Of a stretch of 20,381 nucleotides of DNA, positions 18,808 through 20,381 are shown piece by piece. Positions within the stretch are counted from its first letter, which is position 1. Each line of letters begins with the position of its first letter. A program made the translations under genes and the position numbers. The DNA comes from a virus: positions 1 through 20,381 of IMG/VR virus record IMGVR_UViG_3300022864_000019. One strand, 5' to 3'. The notes under the pieces were generated by a model, which ran no database searches, was not told the origin of the DNA, and worked only from the letters and a program-made list of their open reading frames with translations.

Positions 18808-19017
18808 ATGGCTAGAAAGAAAAAAGAAAATCCAGTAGAAAAGCTGGTACTAGAGTTGGAAGAGTTATATTTACGAGAGGATTCTGAGATGGCAGGAAGA
18901 GGTCTTTATCAAAAAGGCATCCATAGCATTGTACATCTTGGCGGTCATGTAGATAAGAACAGCGCTCTTCTAAACCGAATCAAAGAGATAGTCTTAGAGT
19001 TAAAAGAGTTAGTTTAA
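18808..19017 (+). CDS. Small hypothetical protein (69 aa)
   Basis: Unrecognised. Strong ribosome site (AAAAGGAGGA) after the terminator. The product is charged and helical: a basic N-terminus, a Leu/Glu helix (residues 10-25), a Gly/His-containing turn (HLGGHVD, 43-49) and a final Leu/Ile/Glu helix (52-69). Heptad-like hydrophobic spacing suggests a helical pair or coiled coil. Nine nt separate it from the large virion-protein gene. Confidence 0.6.
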   Translation: MARKKKENPVEKLVLELEELYLREDSEMAGRGLYQKGIHSIVHLGGHVDKNSALLNRIKEIVLELKELV

Positions 19018-19026
19018 GGAGATAAT

Positions 19027-20325
19027 ATGGCATTAAAAGATTTTGCTAGTAGCAACTTAGGCTCTTCACTTATAGGAGGGCTTGGTAGGGCTATAGATAC
19101 CGTTGGCGGTGCGCTTGGTAATCCTTTCCCAGATTGGGGTATATCAGAGGGAATGGAAAGTTCTGGTGGGTTTTGGCCACAGGTTCAAGCTACTGGTACA
19201 GCACAAATTCCTAGCCCAGTAGTTCAGCCGAGTCAATACACTGGCCCTCAAGCAGATACAGCTAGAGATACTTTTGTAGAAGCACAACAAGCGGGTCAAG
19301 TACAGGGAACGCAAGCTCCTCAACCAGCCCAGCAAACAAATACGGGCGGAGGATTTGATATGGGTCTTTACCCAGGATGGGGAGAAACAGAAGCTAGAGC
19401 AGATTTTGCTAATACTGGTGGGCCACAACAGAATACTGGAGATGCTCAGGCAGCAGCCCAAGCAGAGATAGATGCTCAAAACGCTAGAATGAGGGGAGAA
19501 ATTGAAAGTGGATATGGAGATTATTTTGCCAATCTTACCGCAATGCTTAATGAGGATTTGCCTACACAGCAACAGAATCTACAAGGTATTGCTCAGAGTC
19601 AGCAAAAACAAGGGGAATCCGGTTATGGTTTCCAAAGAGAACAGGGATTGGGAATGTTGGGAGACGAAAGAGGTAGAGTAACCGAAGCCCAAGACAAGAA
19701 CCTGAAGAACATCTCAGAGAACCTCAGAAACGCTTTTAGAGCAGGAAACATTTACCTTGGTACTAGAGGAGCGAGTGATTCCTCAGCAGCCAAGCAGTAT
19801 TCTTACGCTTTAACTAAGCTAGGAAGTCAGCGCAGAGGCGAGGTTATGGGTCAGGGAGCAGAGAGCATGAGACAAATTGCTACTAGGGAAGGGAAACTCC
19901 AAGACCTTTACACCCAAGAAATAAATGTTTTAAAGGAAAATACCAACCAAAAGGTTATGGAAATAGCTAACTGGTTTAGCGAAGCTCAGGGTCAGATTAA
20001 GACAGCAATAGCGGAAGGGAAACTTAACAAGGGCAAGGATTTAGCCCAGATTTCCTCACAGCTATTGAATAGCGCTCAAAGTGAACTTGGTATGCTTCAG
20101 CAGGAAGCCTCTAACAAGAGACAAGGGCTAGACGAGTGGAAGATGAACCAAGCTACTATGATTAACCAAGCTAAGTTAGCAATGGGTAATGTATCTGATT
20201 TCCAGGCAACGATGCCCCAGGATATCGGACTAGGCGTTGGTACTCCTCAAGAAACAGAAACAGGATTTAATACCCCAGTCTTCGGACAGGGCAGCACAGA
20301 AGAAGATAAGAAATTATTTGGTTAA
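19027..20325 (+). CDS. Gln/Ala-rich probable virion (internal or tail) protein
   Basis: A 432-residue protein not matched by name. The N-terminus is Gly/Ser/Leu-rich (residues 10-33). A disordered segment rich in Gln, Ala, Thr and Gly follows (55-130), then a long helical region (145-385) with many Gln, Ala, Glu and Met, and a Gly/Thr-rich tail. This composition is common in phage internal/ejection proteins and in tail proteins that travel with the DNA, but no lytic transglycosylase or other enzyme motif is visible. AAGGAG precedes the ATG. It is well short of a typical tape measure. Position after the fibre/glycan block fits a podovirus-type late cluster. Confidence 0.6.
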   Translation: MALKDFASSNLGSSLIGGLGRAIDTVGGALGNPFPDWGISEGMESSGGFWPQVQATGTAQIPSPVVQPSQYTGPQADTARDTFVEAQQAGQVQGTQAPQPAQQTNTGGGFDMGLYPGWGETEARADFANTGGPQQNTGDAQAAAQAEIDAQNARMRGEIESGYGDYFANLTAMLNEDLPTQQQNLQGIAQSQQKQGESGYGFQREQGLGMLGDERGRVTEAQDKNLKNISENLRNAFRAGNIYLGTRGASDSSAAKQYSYALTKLGSQRRGEVMGQGAESMRQIATREGKLQDLYTQEINVLKENTNQKVMEIANWFSEAQGQIKTAIAEGKLNKGKDLAQISSQLLNSAQSELGMLQQEASNKRQGLDEWKMNQATMINQAKLAMGNVSDFQATMPQDIGLGVGTPQETETGFNTPVFGQGSTEEDKKLFG

Positions 20326-20336
20326 AGGAGGCATGA

Positions 20337-20381
20337 ATGAGTCTAATGGGACTTACCTCTAAAGTTAGAGACTTCTTCTTT
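20337..20381 (+). CDS. Start of a further phage gene (partial)
   Basis: AAAGGAGG (20324-20331) precedes an ATG at 20337 that stays open to the right edge. Only 15 residues are visible (MSLMGLTSKVRDFFF), too few to assign. A nearer ATG at 20333 runs into a stop after nine codons, so 20337 is the better start. It is likely a further structural gene in the same transcript as the gene ending at 20325. Confidence 0.6.
   Translation, partial: MSLMGLTSKVRDFFF

Noticed and set aside
1-20381. Alternative genetic code or diversity-generating retroelement
   Set aside because: TGA is used as a stop in many ATGA overlaps with no in-frame TGA in core genes, and no reverse transcriptase or template repeat is visible near the fibre gene.

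Overview
The window is a stretch of a tailed double-stranded DNA phage (or prophage) genome. The diagnostic genes, all on the + strand, are small and large terminase, a portal, a scaffold-like protein, an N4-gp56-type major capsid protein, a tail-fibre protein with repeated VGIGT motifs, and a Gln/Ala-rich probable virion protein. The DNA is AT-rich, most genes have Shine-Dalgarno sequences, and neighbours are packed tightly with many ATGA stop/start overlaps. TAA, TAG and TGA all act as stops, so nothing suggests a recoded genetic code. I cannot name the host from sequence alone.

Layout. (1) 1-2663: the tail of an upstream gene, a very short C5-cytosine-methyltransferase-like protein, then a string of nine small uncharacterised genes that overlap or abut; five of them are only 40-54 residues long. 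The last is a two-helix membrane protein. (2) 2648-4566: HNH endonuclease, TerS and TerL, all overlapping. (3) 4573-5175: three small genes, two of which look like tandem paralogues. (4) 5162-9439: a promoter/hairpin/terminator element, then portal, two small genes, scaffold-like protein and major capsid protein, with structured non-coding gaps before the scaffold gene, before the capsid gene and after it. (5) 9494-13082: small head/neck or tail genes, two fibre-type genes and two small fibre-accessory candidates. Between the two fibre-type genes sits the only minus-strand gene, a zinc-finger plus PD-(D/E)XK-like probable homing endonuclease with its own near-consensus promoter. (6) 13116-18705: an eight-gene sugar/glycan operon, consisting of an NAD-dependent epimerase, split transketolase N and C halves, an FkbM methyltransferase, a hexapeptide-repeat acyltransferase and three glycosyltransferases. 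(7) 18692-20381: a second promoter/hairpin/terminator element, a small gene, a Gln/Ala-rich probable virion protein, and the start of a further gene.

How the parts fit together. Regions 2-5 and 7 package DNA and build the virion. Region 6 looks like cargo inserted in the late region. By inference it makes and attaches a modified sugar, either to the virion (fibre or capsid) or to the host surface, where it could alter receptors. The most unusual observations are this compact glycan operon with a split transketolase, the two similar leader elements that place a strong terminator about 50-60 nt after a promoter, the antisense and apparently leaderless endonuclease gene, and the competing hairpins that could gate translation just after the capsid gene. 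All functional assignments are from sequence motifs read by eye; no database search was run.
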